Part shown: piece by piece, positions 1 through 9,681 of the stretch
How the letters are laid out: every line of letters starts with the position of its first letter
How positions within the stretch are numbered: the first letter of the stretch is position 1
Source: Gordonia asplenii
Lineage (GTDB): Bacteria; Actinomycetota; Actinomycetes; Mycobacteriales; Mycobacteriaceae
NCBI RefSeq assembly: GCF_012933505.1
Contig: NZ_JABBNB010000002.1
Location: 124,001-188,000, forward strand
Direction: 5' to 3'
DNA: 64,000 nucleotides
Notes under the pieces: generated by a model
Told to the model about the DNA's origin: nothing
Seen by the model: the letters and a program-made list of their open reading frames with translations, nothing else
Database searches by the model: none
Translations under genes and position numbers: made by a program

Positions 1-907
1 CGTGCGCGGGGATGTGCAACTGGGCCAGCCGAGCCGCCATCTGCCTGGTGCACTGGTCCATCGCGACCTCGATGATCCCGCCGACCGCCGCCTGGTTGAC
101 CAGTTTGAACGCGTCACCGTCGATGCCCTCGGAGTTGAGGGTCTCGTGTGATCCGGACGCACCGGTTCCCGCGGTCATGTAGATCTTCAGGCCGCGGAGT
201 TTCTCGGCGTTGAGGTAGGGGTCGTGCGCGCGCCAACCGGGCCCGTCGAGCGGACCCCACATGTTCACCGGGTTGCCATTGCCGCGGGTCTCCACAACCA
301 AGCGGATATACGCCTGCCCGACCGGGTCGCTGGTGCGTGCGCAGCCGCTGAACGCGGCGACCGAGCGATAGAGCTTGGGGGCGGCGATCGCGAGATTGAA
401 CACCGAGGTGCCCGCCATCGAGATGCCGGCGACCGCGTTGACCCCGGACGTCTTGTAGTGCGTGTTGATCAGTGCGGGGAGTTCCTTGGTCAGGAATGTC
501 TCCCACTTGTTGACCCCGAGCACCGGATCTTTGCGCTGCCAGTCCGCGTAGTACGAGAAGGCCCCACCGATCGGCGTCACCACGTACACGTTCTTCTTGG
601 CGAAGAACGTGGTGTAGTCGGTCCGCGCGGCCCATGTCGCCGAGTCCTCGCCGCCGCCCGCCCCGTTGAGCAGATACAGCGTCGGCGCGGGCTTGGAGGG
701 GTCGTGCGGCTTGAGGATGGTCACCGGAATCGATCGATTCATCGACTGCGAGTACACCAGCGCGGTGTCTTGCTGAGGCGTGTCGTGGTCGACGGTGAGG
801 ATCGCGCTCGACGGCGCCGCGTGCGCGGGCACCACACCGCTGACGACAGCGGCGAATGCGGTCAGAGTCACCGCGGAGAACGCGAGCAGACGATGTAACG
901 GGTTCAC
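1..907 (-). CDS. Secreted antigen 85-type mycolyltransferase/esterase (3' end outside window)
   Basis: Encodes about 302 residues of an alpha/beta-hydrolase of the antigen 85/esterase D family; the C-terminus lies beyond the left edge. The N-terminus has a Sec signal peptide (hydrophobic run followed by VVPAHAAPS). Seen downstream are [12 protein letters not shown] (oxyanion region), YYADWQ and the nucleophile elbow GISMAGTS, with Ser in the GxSxxG context of this family. Family members move mycolic acids onto trehalose or arabinogalactan outside the membrane, so the gene implies a mycolic-acid cell wall. The start is GTG at 907, with AAAGG about 6 nt upstream. It is transcribed away from the urease operon. 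A plain secreted esterase cannot be excluded without the C-terminal His and Asp/Glu. Confidence 0.85.
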   Translation of the reverse strand, partial: MNPLHRLLAFSAVTLTAFAAVVSGVVPAHAAPSSAILTVDHDTPQQDTALVYSQSMNRSIPVTILKPHDPSKPAPTLYLLNGAGGGEDSATWAARTDYTTFFAKKNVYVVTPIGGAFSYYADWQRKDPVLGVNKWETFLTKELPALINTHYKTSGVNAVAGISMAGTSVFNLAIAAPKLYRSVAAFSGCARTSDPVGQAYIRLVVETRGNGNPVNMWGPLDGPGWRAHDPYLNAEKLRGLKIYMTAGTGASGSHETLNSEGIDGDAFKLVNQAAVGGIIEVAMDQCTRQMAARLAQLHIPAH

Positions 908-939
908 GCGTGGCCTTTCGATCGGTGCCCATGAGTGTA

Positions 940-960
940 AGCGGTGGCCGTGACACCGCT
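940..960. promoter_or_regulatory. Inverted repeat in the Ag85/ureA divergent spacer
   Basis: Perfect 7-bp arms AGCGGTG and CACCGCT separated by 7 nt. It lies in the 296-bp spacer (908-1203) between the divergent Ag85-like gene and ureA, which must hold both promoters. I see no convincing -10/-35 pair and no GlnR-type box here. Operator function is only a guess. Confidence 0.25.
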
Positions 961-1203
961 ATGACCCCGGCGGTGCAAGCGTTGTTCAGCCACGATGTTT
1001 CGCTTCGGTACCGACCGTCGCGTGTCTTCCGCAGTGCCTATCGGCCCCGACGTCCCGGTTCGTTACGACCCGTCCGATCCGATGTCCGATTCCGGCGGCT
1101 CGCCCGCGACTGCGTGCGCTCGGCCTGCGCGGGGTATGGGATCGGTGGCACACTCATCGACACACGCACCGCGTCGGGCGGTGCCGGTGGGAACGGACTC
1201 CCG

Positions 1204-1512
1204 ATGCATCTGACTCCCGGGGACACCGAGAAGCTGTTGCTCTCGGTCGCCGGCATGGTCGCGCGCGACCGGCTCGAGCGTGGCGTGCTGTTGAACTATC
1301 CCGAAGCGGTGGCATTGCTGTCGACCTGGGTGATCGAACGGGCCCGCGACGGTCTCACCGTCGCCGAGCTCATGGAATCCGGACGCGGGGTGCTGCGCCG
1401 CGATCAGGTGATGGCGGGAGTCGCCGACATGATCGCCGACGTTCAGGTGGAGGCCACCTTCCCGGACGGACGTAAGCTCGTCACCCTGCACCATCCGATC
1501 GAGGAGGCATAG
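1204..1512 (+). CDS. ureA: Urease subunit gamma
   Basis: 102 residues, the normal length for UreA, beginning [20 protein letters not shown] and containing [16 protein letters not shown] and the late [18 protein letters not shown] block typical of the gamma subunit. It forms the structural (ABC)3 core of cytosolic nickel urease, which hydrolyses urea to ammonia and carbamate. ATG at 1204 is chosen because the family starts with M-[HR]-L-[ST]-P; upstream in-frame codons show no homology. It is the first gene of the operon, and its TAG stop abuts the ureB ATG. Confidence 0.97.
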   Translation: MHLTPGDTEKLLLSVAGMVARDRLERGVLLNYPEAVALLSTWVIERARDGLTVAELMESGRGVLRRDQVMAGVADMIADVQVEATFPDGRKLVTLHHPIEEA

Positions 1513-1881
1513 ATGGCCGCCACTTCCGCCACCGGGCCCGGCGCCGTTCGGGTATGTCCGGGTGAGATCGAACTCAACGCTGATCGCACTGCGGCGCAAC
1601 GGATTTCACTCGTAATCGTCAACACCGGGGATCGGCCGGTGCAGGTCGGATCGCACGTGCACCTGCCCGACGCCAACGGCGCGTTGGACTTCGACCGTGC
1701 CGCTGCACACGGTTTCCGGCTCGACATCCCGTCGGGGACGTCGCAGCGCTTCGAGCCCGGGGCCTCGCGCCGGCTCGACGCGGTGACCATCGCGGGTGCG
1801 CGCCGGGTGCCGGGACTGCAACCGGGAAACGCCGCGAACCCGAACCTCGACGGTGCGACTGCCGATGGGGGTGAGCGCTAG
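1513..1881 (+). CDS. ureB: Urease subunit beta
   Basis: 122 residues with the beta-subunit signatures PGEIELNADR, VVNTGDRPVQVGSH-like (here VIVNTGDRPVQVGSHVHL), AAHGFRLDIPSGTSQRFEPG and a late VPGLQPGNAA. The usual N-D-R-P-[IV]-Q-V-G-S-H-[YF]-H-F segment ends in HVHL here. The beta subunit packs against UreC in the urease trimer. It starts on the base after the ureA stop and ends directly before the ureC ATG, so the three structural genes are contiguous without spacers. The C-terminus (NLDGATADGGER) is a short divergent tail. Confidence 0.97.
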   Translation: MAATSATGPGAVRVCPGEIELNADRTAAQRISLVIVNTGDRPVQVGSHVHLPDANGALDFDRAAAHGFRLDIPSGTSQRFEPGASRRLDAVTIAGARRVPGLQPGNAANPNLDGATADGGER

Positions 1882-3585
1882 ATGGTATCGATCAGTCGCG
1901 AACGCTATGCCGCGATCTACGGGCCGACCGCGGGCGACCAGGTGCGCCTGGGCGACACCGATCTGTGGATCGAGATCGAGGCCGACCACACCGTCGGCGG
2001 CGAGGAAGCCGTCTTCGGCGGCGGCAAATCGATCCGCGAATCGATGGCGCAGTCGGTGGTCAGCCGCGCGGGCGGAGCCCTCGACACGGTCATCACCAAT
2101 GTCATCGTGCTCGACTGGTGGGGCATCGAACGCGCCGACGTCGGGATCCGCGACGGCCGGATCGTCGGACTCGGGCGGGCGGGCAACCCCGACGTCGCCG
2201 ACGGCGTCGACCCGGCACTGATCATCGGTCCGTCGACCGATGTCATTGCGGGCGAAGGGAAGATACTCACCGCGGGTGCCATCGACACCCACGTGCATCT
2301 GCTCTCGCCGTCGCAGCTGCATGAGGCGCTGGCCACCGGGATCACCTCCATCGTCGGCGGCGGCACCGGCCCGTCGGAGGGGTCGAAGGCCACCACCGTG
2401 ACGCCCGGAGCCTGGCATCTGTCGACGATGCATCGCGCCTTGGACGCCGTCCCGCTCAACGTCCTGCTGCTCGGCAAGGGCAACACCGTCTCCGTCGAGG
2501 GGCTCGCCGAAGAGGCGCTCGGCGGTGCGGCCGGGTACAAGGTGCACGAGGACTGGGGATCCACGCCGGCGGCCATCGACGCGGCGCTCACCGCGGCCGG
2601 CGAATGGGGCCTTCAGGTTGCGCTGCACTCGGATTCGCTCAACGAGACGGGGTTCGTCGAGGCGACCATCGACGCCATCGCCGGCCGGTCGATCCACGCC
2701 TTTCACATCGAAGGCGCCGGCGGCGGGCACGCACCCGACATCCTGTCGATCGCCGGACTGCCGAATGTGCTTCCCGGATCGACCAATCCGACGCTGCCGC
2801 ACACCGTCAACACCGTCGCCGAACACCTCGACATGCTGATGGTGTGCCACCATCTAAATCCCGCCGTGCCCGAAGACCTCGCCTTCGCGGAGTCCCGGAT
2901 CCGCGCGACAACCATTGCGGCCGAAGACATTCTGCACGATATGGGTGCGCTGTCGATCACCTCGTCGGATGCGCAGGCGATGGGCCGCATCGGAGAGGTC
3001 ATCACGCGCACCTGGCAGGTCGCCCACGTCATGAAGCACCGTCGGGGATCCCTGGGCGAATCGATGCCCGCCGACAACGAGCGGGCCCGTCGATATGTCG
3101 CCAAATACACGATCAACCCGGCGATCGCCCACGGCATCGACTATGAAGTGGGGTCGATCGAAGTCGGCAAGCTCGCCGATCTGGTGCTCTGGGAGCCGAA
3201 GTTCTTCGGCGTGCGGCCCGCGGTCGTGCTCAAGGGCGGCGGATTGGTGTGGGGCGCGCTCGGCGACCCCAACGCGTCGATTCCCACGCCGCAACCGGTC
3301 CTGATGCGCCCGACGTTCGGCGCCGGCATCGGCGCGGACCTCTCGGTGTCGTTCGTGTCGCCCGCGGCGCTCGACGACGGCCTGGCGGAGCGTCTCGGTC
3401 TTCGACGACGCCTCGCACCGCTGCGCCCCACGCGCGACGTCGGGAAGGCGGATCTGAAGAACAACGATGCGCTGCCGCGTATCGACATCGCGCCGGACAC
3501 CTTCGAGATCAGCATCGACGGCGATCGCGTCGAACCGGCCCCGGCGTCGGAATTGCCGCTGGCACAGCTGTATTCGTTGTTCTGA
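1882..3585 (+). CDS. ureC: Urease subunit alpha (catalytic)
   Basis: 567 residues, full length. All catalytic features are visible: the nickel-binding HVH pair near residues 137/139 (DTHVHLLSP), the Lys carbamylated to bridge the two nickels near residue 220 (GYKVHEDWG), the flexible-flap MVCHHLNP near 321-326 with catalytic His, and the nickel ligand Asp near 363 (SSDAQAMGR). HVHLLSP replaces the commoner HIHWICP, a conservative change. The protein ends QLYSLF, as in other UreC. It works in the cytosol with UreA and UreB and is activated by the downstream UreFGD proteins. Function is essentially certain. Confidence 0.98.
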   Translation: MVSISRERYAAIYGPTAGDQVRLGDTDLWIEIEADHTVGGEEAVFGGGKSIRESMAQSVVSRAGGALDTVITNVIVLDWWGIERADVGIRDGRIVGLGRAGNPDVADGVDPALIIGPSTDVIAGEGKILTAGAIDTHVHLLSPSQLHEALATGITSIVGGGTGPSEGSKATTVTPGAWHLSTMHRALDAVPLNVLLLGKGNTVSVEGLAEEALGGAAGYKVHEDWGSTPAAIDAALTAAGEWGLQVALHSDSLNETGFVEATIDAIAGRSIHAFHIEGAGGGHAPDILSIAGLPNVLPGSTNPTLPHTVNTVAEHLDMLMVCHHLNPAVPEDLAFAESRIRATTIAAEDILHDMGALSITSSDAQAMGRIGEVITRTWQVAHVMKHRRGSLGESMPADNERARRYVAKYTINPAIAHGIDYEVGSIEVGKLADLVLWEPKFFGVRPAVVLKGGGLVWGALGDPNASIPTPQPVLMRPTFGAGIGADLSVSFVSPAALDDGLAERLGLRRRLAPLRPTRDVGKADLKNNDALPRIDIAPDTFEISIDGDRVEPAPASELPLAQLYSLF

Positions 3586-3662
3586 GATGGGCTTCGCGGT
3601 TCTGAGAAGTGCTTCGCGGTGGGCGATCGGGTATTCGTGTCGGCTCTCGGGGTGGTGCTGCG

Positions 3663-4352
3663 ATGACTGAGTTGCCCTATCCGCTGCCCTCGACGGCGGT
3701 CGCCATGCTGCTCGCCGACGCGCGGCTGCCGTCGGGTGGGCACGCGCATTCGGCCGGGCTCGAACCGGCATTGCGCGCCGGCATGGCGGTGGCCGACGTG
3801 CCCGCGTACTTGTTGTCGCGCGCGCGGTCGACCGGTCTCGTCGAGGCGGGGACCGCCGTCGTCGCGCGGCATGTGGCACTGACCGATCCGGCCGGGCTGC
3901 CCGCGGTGGTGCAGGCGTGGGCGGCACGAACGCCGTCGAATGTGCTGCGCGGCGCTTCGCGCCAGTTGGGCCGTGGCTATCTTCGTCTGGCACAACAGTT
4001 GTGGGCGTCGTCGCAGGTGCTCACCACGGTGCGGTCCTGGCCGGATCCGGCGCCGCGCGCGGTGGTCCTCGGTGTGATCGCAGCCGAGGCGGGTATGGAC
4101 CCGCGAGATCTGGTTCGGTTGGTCATCTACGATGAAACCGCCAGTGCCGCTGCGGCATTGCTGAAATTGGAGCCACGTGATCCAGCCGAGGTGACCGGTT
4201 GGGTGCTGCACGTATGCGCCGTCGTCGACGCCGTCGTCGACGAACTGGCTCTTCTCGTCGAACCGGCCGCCATTCCGGCGGACGGCGCCCCGCAAGCCGA
4301 GGAATGGGCGCACGCCCACGCCCTCCTGACGCAAAGGTTGTTCCGTGCCTGA
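3663..4352 (+). CDS. ureF: Urease accessory protein UreF
   Basis: 229 residues, all-helical UreF family, with the N-terminal [18 protein letters not shown] motif, which is the actinobacterial form of the F-P-x-G-[AG]-x-x-x-S-x-G-L-E signature. UreF forms the UreD-UreF-UreG complex that gates nickel and CO2 delivery into apo-urease. ATG at 3663 is used; an in-frame upstream start at 3609 would add 18 unconserved residues. The gene follows ureC after 77 nt and overlaps ureG by 8 bp, so the accessory genes are translationally coupled. There is no ureE gene in this operon, as is common in actinobacteria. Confidence 0.95.
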   Translation: MTELPYPLPSTAVAMLLADARLPSGGHAHSAGLEPALRAGMAVADVPAYLLSRARSTGLVEAGTAVVARHVALTDPAGLPAVVQAWAARTPSNVLRGASRQLGRGYLRLAQQLWASSQVLTTVRSWPDPAPRAVVLGVIAAEAGMDPRDLVRLVIYDETASAAAALLKLEPRDPAEVTGWVLHVCAVVDAVVDELALLVEPAAIPADGAPQAEEWAHAHALLTQRLFRA

Positions 4353-5115
4353 AAACGATTCTGTCCCTGGTACTTTCGACGCCGTGCCGAGTTCGGCACC
4401 CGCGCGTGCGCTCCGGCTCGGGGTGGCCGGGCCGGTGGGTACGGGAAAGTCGTCGCTGATCGCAACGGTCTGTCGGGCGCTGGCCGGCGAGTTGCGGCTC
4501 GGCGTCATCACGAACGACATCTACACCGACGAGGACGCGCGATTCCTGCGGTCGGCCGGGGTGCTCGACCCCGAACGCATCCGGGCCGTCGAGACCGGCG
4601 CCTGTCCGCACACCGCGATCCGCGACGACATCACCGCGAATCTCCTTGCCGCCGAAGACCTGGAGAGTGATTTCGCGCCCCTCGACGTCGTCATCATCGA
4701 ATCCGGTGGCGACAATCTGACCGCGACCTTCTCGCCTGCGCTCGTCGACGCGCAGATCTTCGTACTCGACGTAGCCGGTGGCGGCGACGTCGCGCGTAAG
4801 GGCGGGCCCGGCATCGCTCGCGCAGATCTGTTGGTAGTCAACAAGACCGACCTGGCGCCCTATGTCGGCGTCGACGTGGCGCAGATGGTCGCCGACGCGA
4901 CGTCGGCGCGGGAGGGTGGGCCGGTGCTGGCACTGTCGCGCACCGACGAGGCGTCGGTGGCGCAATTGAAGGCGTGGGTGCGCGCGGTGCTGGCGTCGTA
5001 TCGGGCGGGCGAGCACACGGCGATCGATCCGGGCCCGATGGCGCCGCATTTTCACGCCGAGGAGGGTGGCTACACCCACTCGCACGACGGTTCCGCGCAC
5101 ACTCACACGCACTGA
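4345..5115 (+). CDS. ureG: Urease accessory GTPase UreG
   Basis: 256 residues. SIMIBI-class GTPase with the P-loop GPVGTGKSS near residues 30-38, the metal-binding [13 protein letters not shown] (Cys-Pro-His), [12 protein letters not shown] and the G4 motif [10 protein letters not shown]. UreG hydrolyses GTP to power nickel insertion. Family members end shortly after the GTPase core; this one ends in a His-rich tail ([15 protein letters not shown], then HTHTH) with nine His, likely a nickel-storage extension standing in for the missing UreE. The start is GTG 4345 inside the ureF end, and the stop TGA shares its A with the ureD ATG. Confidence 0.96.
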   Translation: MPENDSVPGTFDAVPSSAPARALRLGVAGPVGTGKSSLIATVCRALAGELRLGVITNDIYTDEDARFLRSAGVLDPERIRAVETGACPHTAIRDDITANLLAAEDLESDFAPLDVVIIESGGDNLTATFSPALVDAQIFVLDVAGGGDVARKGGPGIARADLLVVNKTDLAPYVGVDVAQMVADATSAREGGPVLALSRTDEASVAQLKAWVRAVLASYRAGEHTAIDPGPMAPHFHAEEGGYTHSHDGSAHTHTH

Positions 5116-5888
5116 TGCAGGTCACACGCGTCGCGATCCGAGCCGGTGAGCAGGTCGCCGCGGTCGAGTTGGTGGCGGGATTGATTGTGCCGCGCCTGAT
5201 TTCGCGCACGGCGTCGAGCGCCGAGGTGGCGCTGGTGGCCGGTGGAGCACTCCTGCTCGGCGGTGACCGCGTGGACATCGAGATCACCGTCGGCGCAGGC
5301 TGCCGACTCGAGTTGGCCGACGTCGGCGGCACCGTCGCCTACGACGCGCAAGGTGATCCGTCGTCGTGGTCGGTGCGGATCGTCGTCGACGACACCGCGT
5401 CGCTGTATTGGCACGGCCTGCCGATGGTGGTCGCCGACGGCGCCGACGTCGAGCGATCGACGCGAATGGCCTTGGCGCCCAACGCACATGCGGTGCTGCG
5501 GGAGACGGTCGTGTTGGGGCGCTCGGGCGAGGTCGGCGGCCGGCTGCGGACCCGGACCGACGTCGAGCGCGGTGGGGTGCCCGTCGTCGTCGAATCGGTC
5601 GAGGTGCGACCGGGACGTCGGGAACCTGGAGTTCTCGGCGCGCATCGCGTGCTGGACACCGTTCTGGCCGTCGGGTTCCGGCCACCGGTGGGGGCGGCCG
5701 ACCTGCGGCTCGAACAGCCCGGGGCCCTGGCCCGCTTTCTGGGATCGCAGACGCACCGCAGCGAGCTCGACGAGGTGTGGCGGCGCTGGCGGGACGCGGC
5801 CGGGGTCGTCGACGGTGGGGTGGGCGGAGGGGATGCGACCGGTGTCGTCGACGGTGGGGTCGGCGCGGACTGCGCGACGGCGAGTTGA
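5115..5888 (+). CDS. ureD: Urease accessory protein UreD
   Basis: 257 residues. UreD/UreH family scaffold that binds apo-urease and recruits UreF and UreG. Visible family features are GGALLLGGDRVDIEITVGAG near the N-terminus, the alternating beta-strand pattern of the core and LRETVVLGRSGEVGGRLRTR in the middle. The start overlaps the ureG stop (TGATG). The last roughly 30 residues are low-complexity and internally duplicated (GVVDGGVG occurs twice), unlike the family core, and look like a slipped-strand extension. Last gene of the ureABCFGD operon. Confidence 0.92.
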   Translation: MQVTRVAIRAGEQVAAVELVAGLIVPRLISRTASSAEVALVAGGALLLGGDRVDIEITVGAGCRLELADVGGTVAYDAQGDPSSWSVRIVVDDTASLYWHGLPMVVADGADVERSTRMALAPNAHAVLRETVVLGRSGEVGGRLRTRTDVERGGVPVVVESVEVRPGRREPGVLGAHRVLDTVLAVGFRPPVGAADLRLEQPGALARFLGSQTHRSELDEVWRRWRDAAGVVDGGVGGGDATGVVDGGVGADCATAS

Positions 5889-5937
5889 GCGTCGACTGGC
5901 CTGGGTGTTCATCGCGATGCGACGTAACCCGGCTTGA

Positions 5938-5955
5938 TGTTTCCTGCCGGAAACA
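5938..5955. promoter_or_regulatory. Perfect dyad upstream of the NCS1 permease, GlnR-like
   Basis: Arms TGTTTCC and GGAAACA separated by TGCC, about 80-100 bp before the permease start. Read as GTTTC-N6-GAAAC it differs by one base from one half of the actinobacterial GlnR box (GTnAC-N6-GAAAC). Nitrogen control of a transporter beside urease would make sense, but the GlnR assignment is inference from one half-box. Confidence 0.4.
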
Positions 5956-6036
5956 TTTCCGACGCACGTCCACAACATCGGATTCATAAGTTCGTCTCGT
6001 TGCGGCGATAAGCCGCGCATGACGGACAGGACGCCG

Positions 6037-7767
6037 ATGACTGAACAAATCGATACCGTCGCCGCGACGGGCGAAGCCCCGTCGATCGTGGGCAGTAAGA
6101 CGGGCGGTAAATCAGCAGTTGCCGACCCCGCCGAGCGGACGGCACTGAAAGAAACACTCGAAGATTACACGTTGCGGTTCGCGCCGCGCAGTTACCGCAA
6201 ATGGGGCCCCGCGGTCGTCGCGACGTCGGCGCTCGGCGGTATCGCCTATCTCGCGGATTTCTCCATCGGCGCCAATATCGGTATCGCCAACGGTACCGGA
6301 AACGCGTTGTGGGGAATTCTGTTCTTCGCCATCGTCGTGGTGATCACCGGTTATCCGCTGGCGTTCTACGCTGCGAAATACAATATCGACCTCGATTTGA
6401 TCACCCGCGGCAGTGGATTCGGCTATTACGGATCGGTGCTGACGAATCTGATCTTCGCGTCGTTCACCTTCATCTTCTTCGCCCTCGAAGGTTCGATCAT
6501 GGCGCAGGGCCTCAAGTTGGGGCTGGGGATACCGCTGTCGATCGGGTATCTGGTGTCGTCGATCCTGATCATTCCACTGGTGATCTTCGGAATGAAGGCA
6601 CTGGCCAAACTGCAAGTGTGGACCACTCCGCTGTGGTTGATCATGATGGTCGGACCGTTCCTCTATCTTCTTGTCGCGCACCCGGATTCGGTGTCTACGT
6701 TCCTCGGATTCAGCGGTGTCGATGCCGACGGCCACCCACTCGGGAAGGGCGTCAGTTTCGCCGGAATCATGCTCGCCGCCGGTGTGTGTCTGTCGTTGAT
6801 CGCGCAGATCGCCGAACAGATCGACTACCTGCGGTTCATGCCGCCGAAGACCCCGGACAACAAGCGTCGCTGGTGGACCGCGGTACTGCTCGCCGGTCCG
6901 GGCTGGGTGCTCTTCGGTGCGATCAAGCAGGTCGTCGGATTGTTCCTGGCCGTGTACCTGATCGCGAACGTGTCGGGTGGATTCGGCTTCGCCAATCAGC
7001 CGGTGCACCAGTTCCTCGCCATTTACGAGGACATGATGCCGCACTGGCTGGCCTTGACGCTCGCGGTCGTTCTGGTGGTCATCTCGCAGATCAAGATCAA
7101 CGTCACCAACGCCTATTCCGGATCGTTGGCGTGGACGAATTCATTCACCCGCGTGACGAAGACCTACCCCGGACGACTGGTATTCGTGATCGTCAACGTC
7201 GGAATCGCGATCATTCTGATGGAGGCCGACATGTTCAGCTTCCTCAACAGTTTGCTCAACTTCTACGCGAACTGCGGTATCGCCTGGATCGTCGTGGTCG
7301 CGACCGACATCGTCGTCAACAAATACCTGCTGAAACTGTCGCCGATGGCGCCGGAATTCCGCCGCGGAATGCTGTATGCGGTCAACCCGGTCGGGTTCGT
7401 GTCGGTGATCGTCGCGGCCGGGGCGTCGATCGGAGTGTTCTTCGGTCTGTTCGGTTCGGCCATCGAGCCGTACTCACCGCTGGTCGCGGCCGCCCTCGGT
7501 GTGGTGCTGCCGCCGCTGATCGCCGTGGCCACCAAGGGCAGGTACTACCTGCGCCGCACCGATGACGGCATCGACCTGCCGATGTACGACGAGAACGGGA
7601 ACCCCAGCGACGTCAAGCTGCTGTGCTGCGTCACCGGCGTCGAGTTCGAGCGTCCCGACATGATCGCGTCGGCCGTCCCCGGCCCCGACGGTGAGAAGCA
7701 GTACATCTCGTCGCTGGCGTTGTCGTGCGACAAGACCGGCGAGCACGTGTTGCCCGCGCAGCCGTAG
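6037..7767 (+). CDS. NCS1-family nucleobase/allantoin-type permease
   Basis: About 576 residues with roughly 12 hydrophobic helices, matching purine-cytosine permease/NCS1 transporters. Family-like segments include DFSIGANIGIANGTGNALWG in the first helices, FGYYGSVLTNLIFASF, FMPPKTPDNKRRWW in a loop and INVTNAYSGSLAWTNSF. A cytosolic C-terminal tail of about 65 residues carries three Cys (LLCCVTG, LSCDK). ATG 6037 is preferred because AGGA lies 5 nt upstream; ATG 6019 has no ribosome site. Its place after urease suggests uptake of a nitrogen compound that yields urea or ammonia (allantoin, hydantoin, purine or cytosine); the substrate cannot be read from sequence. Confidence 0.88.
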   Translation: MTEQIDTVAATGEAPSIVGSKTGGKSAVADPAERTALKETLEDYTLRFAPRSYRKWGPAVVATSALGGIAYLADFSIGANIGIANGTGNALWGILFFAIVVVITGYPLAFYAAKYNIDLDLITRGSGFGYYGSVLTNLIFASFTFIFFALEGSIMAQGLKLGLGIPLSIGYLVSSILIIPLVIFGMKALAKLQVWTTPLWLIMMVGPFLYLLVAHPDSVSTFLGFSGVDADGHPLGKGVSFAGIMLAAGVCLSLIAQIAEQIDYLRFMPPKTPDNKRRWWTAVLLAGPGWVLFGAIKQVVGLFLAVYLIANVSGGFGFANQPVHQFLAIYEDMMPHWLALTLAVVLVVISQIKINVTNAYSGSLAWTNSFTRVTKTYPGRLVFVIVNVGIAIILMEADMFSFLNSLLNFYANCGIAWIVVVATDIVVNKYLLKLSPMAPEFRRGMLYAVNPVGFVSVIVAAGASIGVFFGLFGSAIEPYSPLVAAALGVVLPPLIAVATKGRYYLRRTDDGIDLPMYDENGNPSDVKLLCCVTGVEFERPDMIASAVPGPDGEKQYISSLALSCDKTGEHVLPAQP

Positions 7768-7785
7768 TCACGTCGGCTGAAGTCC

Positions 7786-7838
7786 GCACCGATTGGAGCC
7801 GTCGAGGGCATGAAACCCTCGACGGCTCCAATCGGTGC
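7786..7838. terminator. Long perfect hairpin after the permease gene
   Basis: Two exact 23-bp arms around a 7-nt loop (CATGAAA), starting 18 bp after the permease stop and followed by GTTTCTC. The stem is much longer than a usual intrinsic terminator. It separates the urease/permease unit from the nuclease-fold gene and could stop transcription or cap the mRNA 3' end. Confidence 0.75.
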
Positions 7839-7888
7839 GTTTCTCAGCAGGGTGGAACCGTCGACAACGGTCGTTGCGTCCAACATCC

Positions 7889-8707
7889 ATGGACCGAGAC
7901 CGGGGCGCCTACCGAACCGCGCAACTGCTCAAGGCCGGTGAAACGGCCGCCTCGATACGCGCCGCCGCACGCGCGGGCGGCCTCGACGACATCGGGCCGG
8001 GTTGGTGGGCGGTGCCGACCGCTGATCGCGACGTCGTCGCGGCAGTGCGCGCAGGCGGCGTGCTGAGCTGCGTATCGGCGTTGAAGCTCTACGGACTGTG
8101 GATTGCGCCGGGCTACCCGGGACTGCACGTGCGGTGCAGCAGACACGGAGAGGAAAACGGTAAGCGTCGGTGCTCGCCCTTCGGCCGCCAGCCGCCGACG
8201 CGTCACGCCGTGGACGACCTGCCGACCGCGCTGGCCTGTGCCACCAAGTGCATGTCGGACGAGGACTGGATAGCTGCAGTCGACAGCGCTCTGAATCAGA
8301 AGCTGACCACCCTCGAAGCGCTGCAGCGGGCGTGGCCGCGGATCCCGCGCCGGGTGCTGAACATGCTGGGAAAGTGCGATGGCAGGGCACAGTCGGGTAC
8401 TGAGACGATAGTACGGTTACGACTGCGGGCACTGGGTTTCCACGTCGAGGTGCAAAAGTGGATCGACAACGTCGGGTGGGTGGACCTCGTAGTGGGACGG
8501 TTGGTCATCGAATGCGACTCCAGGGGGTTTCACACCTCCAAGGAGGCGCGCACCAACGACGCGAGACGTGATCGGCACACCCAGATCGGCAATCGAATCG
8601 TCGTGAGAATCATGTACGACGAGGTGCTGTACTGCTGGCCGGAGGTGCTCGCGGACATCCGTGCGTTCACCGACGCGGATCGACACCGGGACCGTCGGCG
8701 ACGTTGA
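7889..8707 (+). CDS. DUF559-type PD-(D/E)XK nuclease-fold protein
   Basis: 272 residues from ATG 7889. The C-terminal third has the Vsr-like DUF559 pattern: WVDLVVGRLVIECDSRGFH (Asp then E-C-D, the metal-binding core), then ARRDRHTQIGNRIVVRI, as in very-short-patch-repair endonuclease relatives. The N-terminal 110 residues (GGVLSCVSALKLYGLW) resemble the winged-helix/AbiEi-like module common in actinobacterial DUF559 proteins. Such genes are often linked to phage defence or toxin-antitoxin loci, but the cellular role is unknown. An earlier in-frame start at 7835 would sit on the preceding hairpin, so 7889 is preferred. Monocistronic. Confidence 0.7.
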   Translation: MDRDRGAYRTAQLLKAGETAASIRAAARAGGLDDIGPGWWAVPTADRDVVAAVRAGGVLSCVSALKLYGLWIAPGYPGLHVRCSRHGEENGKRRCSPFGRQPPTRHAVDDLPTALACATKCMSDEDWIAAVDSALNQKLTTLEALQRAWPRIPRRVLNMLGKCDGRAQSGTETIVRLRLRALGFHVEVQKWIDNVGWVDLVVGRLVIECDSRGFHTSKEARTNDARRDRHTQIGNRIVVRIMYDEVLYCWPEVLADIRAFTDADRHRDRRRR

Positions 8708-8796
8708 CCGCTGGAAACCGCACGGAAGCGTTCCTCCGAGGGCAGGCCGCCCCCGGCGGCCCCGCGCGGTGCGGTTCTCAGTGCTGGCCCGCCGAT

Positions 8797-8840
8797 TTGG
8801 TCCCGACCTGCGGTTTCGCCTAGACTAGAGCGGTTGCCTG
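8797..8840 (+). promoter_or_regulatory. Ribosomal promoter, rplN unit
   Basis: Likely -35 TTGGTC, 18-nt spacer and -10 TAGACT, followed by CTAGAGCGGTTGCCTG (8825-8840). The same arrangement, including GCCGATTTGG around the -35 and the identical 16-mer, precedes rpsH at 53983-54025. The 153-nt leader to rplN contains no obvious reading frame. Confidence 0.65.
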
Positions 8841-8993
8841 CGGCGTGATGCGCCGCGACTCGGCTCGCGAACCCACTGGGTTTTGTGCCTGACGGTGCAA
8901 AGCCCCAGGCAGGCGCGTGTTTCGAGGGCAGCGAGGCCGTGCACGTCGGGTCGGTATCCGGCGGGCATATACACATCGGTTCAAGGAGAATCA

Positions 8994-9362
8994 GTGATTC
9001 AGCAGGAGTCACGCCTGCGGGTCGCCGACAACACCGGTGCCAAGGAAATCTTGTGCATCCGCGTGCTCGGAGGCTCGTCACGGCGCTACGCCGGCATCGG
9101 CGACGTCATCGTCGCCACTGTCAAGGACGCGATCCCGGGCGGCAACGTCAAGAAGGGTGAGGTCGTCAAGGCTGTCATCGTGCGCACGCTCAAAGAGCGT
9201 CGCCGGCCCGACGGCAGCTACATCCGCTTCGACGAGAACGCCGCGGTCATCCTCAAGAACGAGAGCGACCCGCGCGGTACCCGCATCTTCGGACCCGTCG
9301 GTCGCGAGCTGCGTGAGAAGAAGTTCATGAAGATCGTTTCGCTGGCTCCGGAGGTGCTCTGA
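8994..9362 (+). CDS. rplN: 50S ribosomal protein L14
   Basis: 122 residues from GTG 8994 ([20 protein letters not shown]), the universal uL14 sequence, with AAGGAG 5 nt upstream. A longer in-frame reading from 8883 has no homology. L14 binds 23S rRNA at the subunit interface. It opens the spc operon here; rpsQ/rpmC/rplP, which normally precede it in the S10 operon, are not in the window, so the S10-spc junction is also broken on this side. Confidence 0.98.
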   Translation: MIQQESRLRVADNTGAKEILCIRVLGGSSRRYAGIGDVIVATVKDAIPGGNVKKGEVVKAVIVRTLKERRRPDGSYIRFDENAAVILKNESDPRGTRIFGPVGRELREKKFMKIVSLAPEVL

Positions 9363-9363
9363 C

Positions 9364-9681
9364 ATGAAGGTGCACAAGGGCGACACGGTCATCGTCATCT
9401 CGGGCAAGGACAAGGGTGCTAAGGGCAAGGTCATTCAGGCTTTCCCGAAGACCGAGCGAGTCCTCGTCGAGGGCGTCAACCGCGTCAAGAAGCACACCCC
9501 GAACTCCGCCAACGAGCGCGGCGCGGCATCGGGTGGCATTGTCACGCAGGAAGCGTCGATCCACGTGTCGAACGTGATGGTCGTCGACTCCGATGGCAAC
9601 CCCACCCGCGTGGGCTACCGGACCGATGAGGAAACCGGCAAGCGCGTGCGCATTTCCCGCAAAAACGGGAAGGACATCTGA
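9364..9681 (+). CDS. rplX: 50S ribosomal protein L24
   Basis: 105 residues, uL24 family, with KOW motif residues near the start ([19 protein letters not shown]) and the conserved [18 protein letters not shown] block. An assembly initiator protein that binds the 5' part of 23S rRNA. It starts 1 nt after the rplN stop and shares a base with the rplE start (TGATG). Confidence 0.98.
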   Translation: MKVHKGDTVIVISGKDKGAKGKVIQAFPKTERVLVEGVNRVKKHTPNSANERGAASGGIVTQEASIHVSNVMVVDSDGNPTRVGYRTDEETGKRVRISRKNGKDI

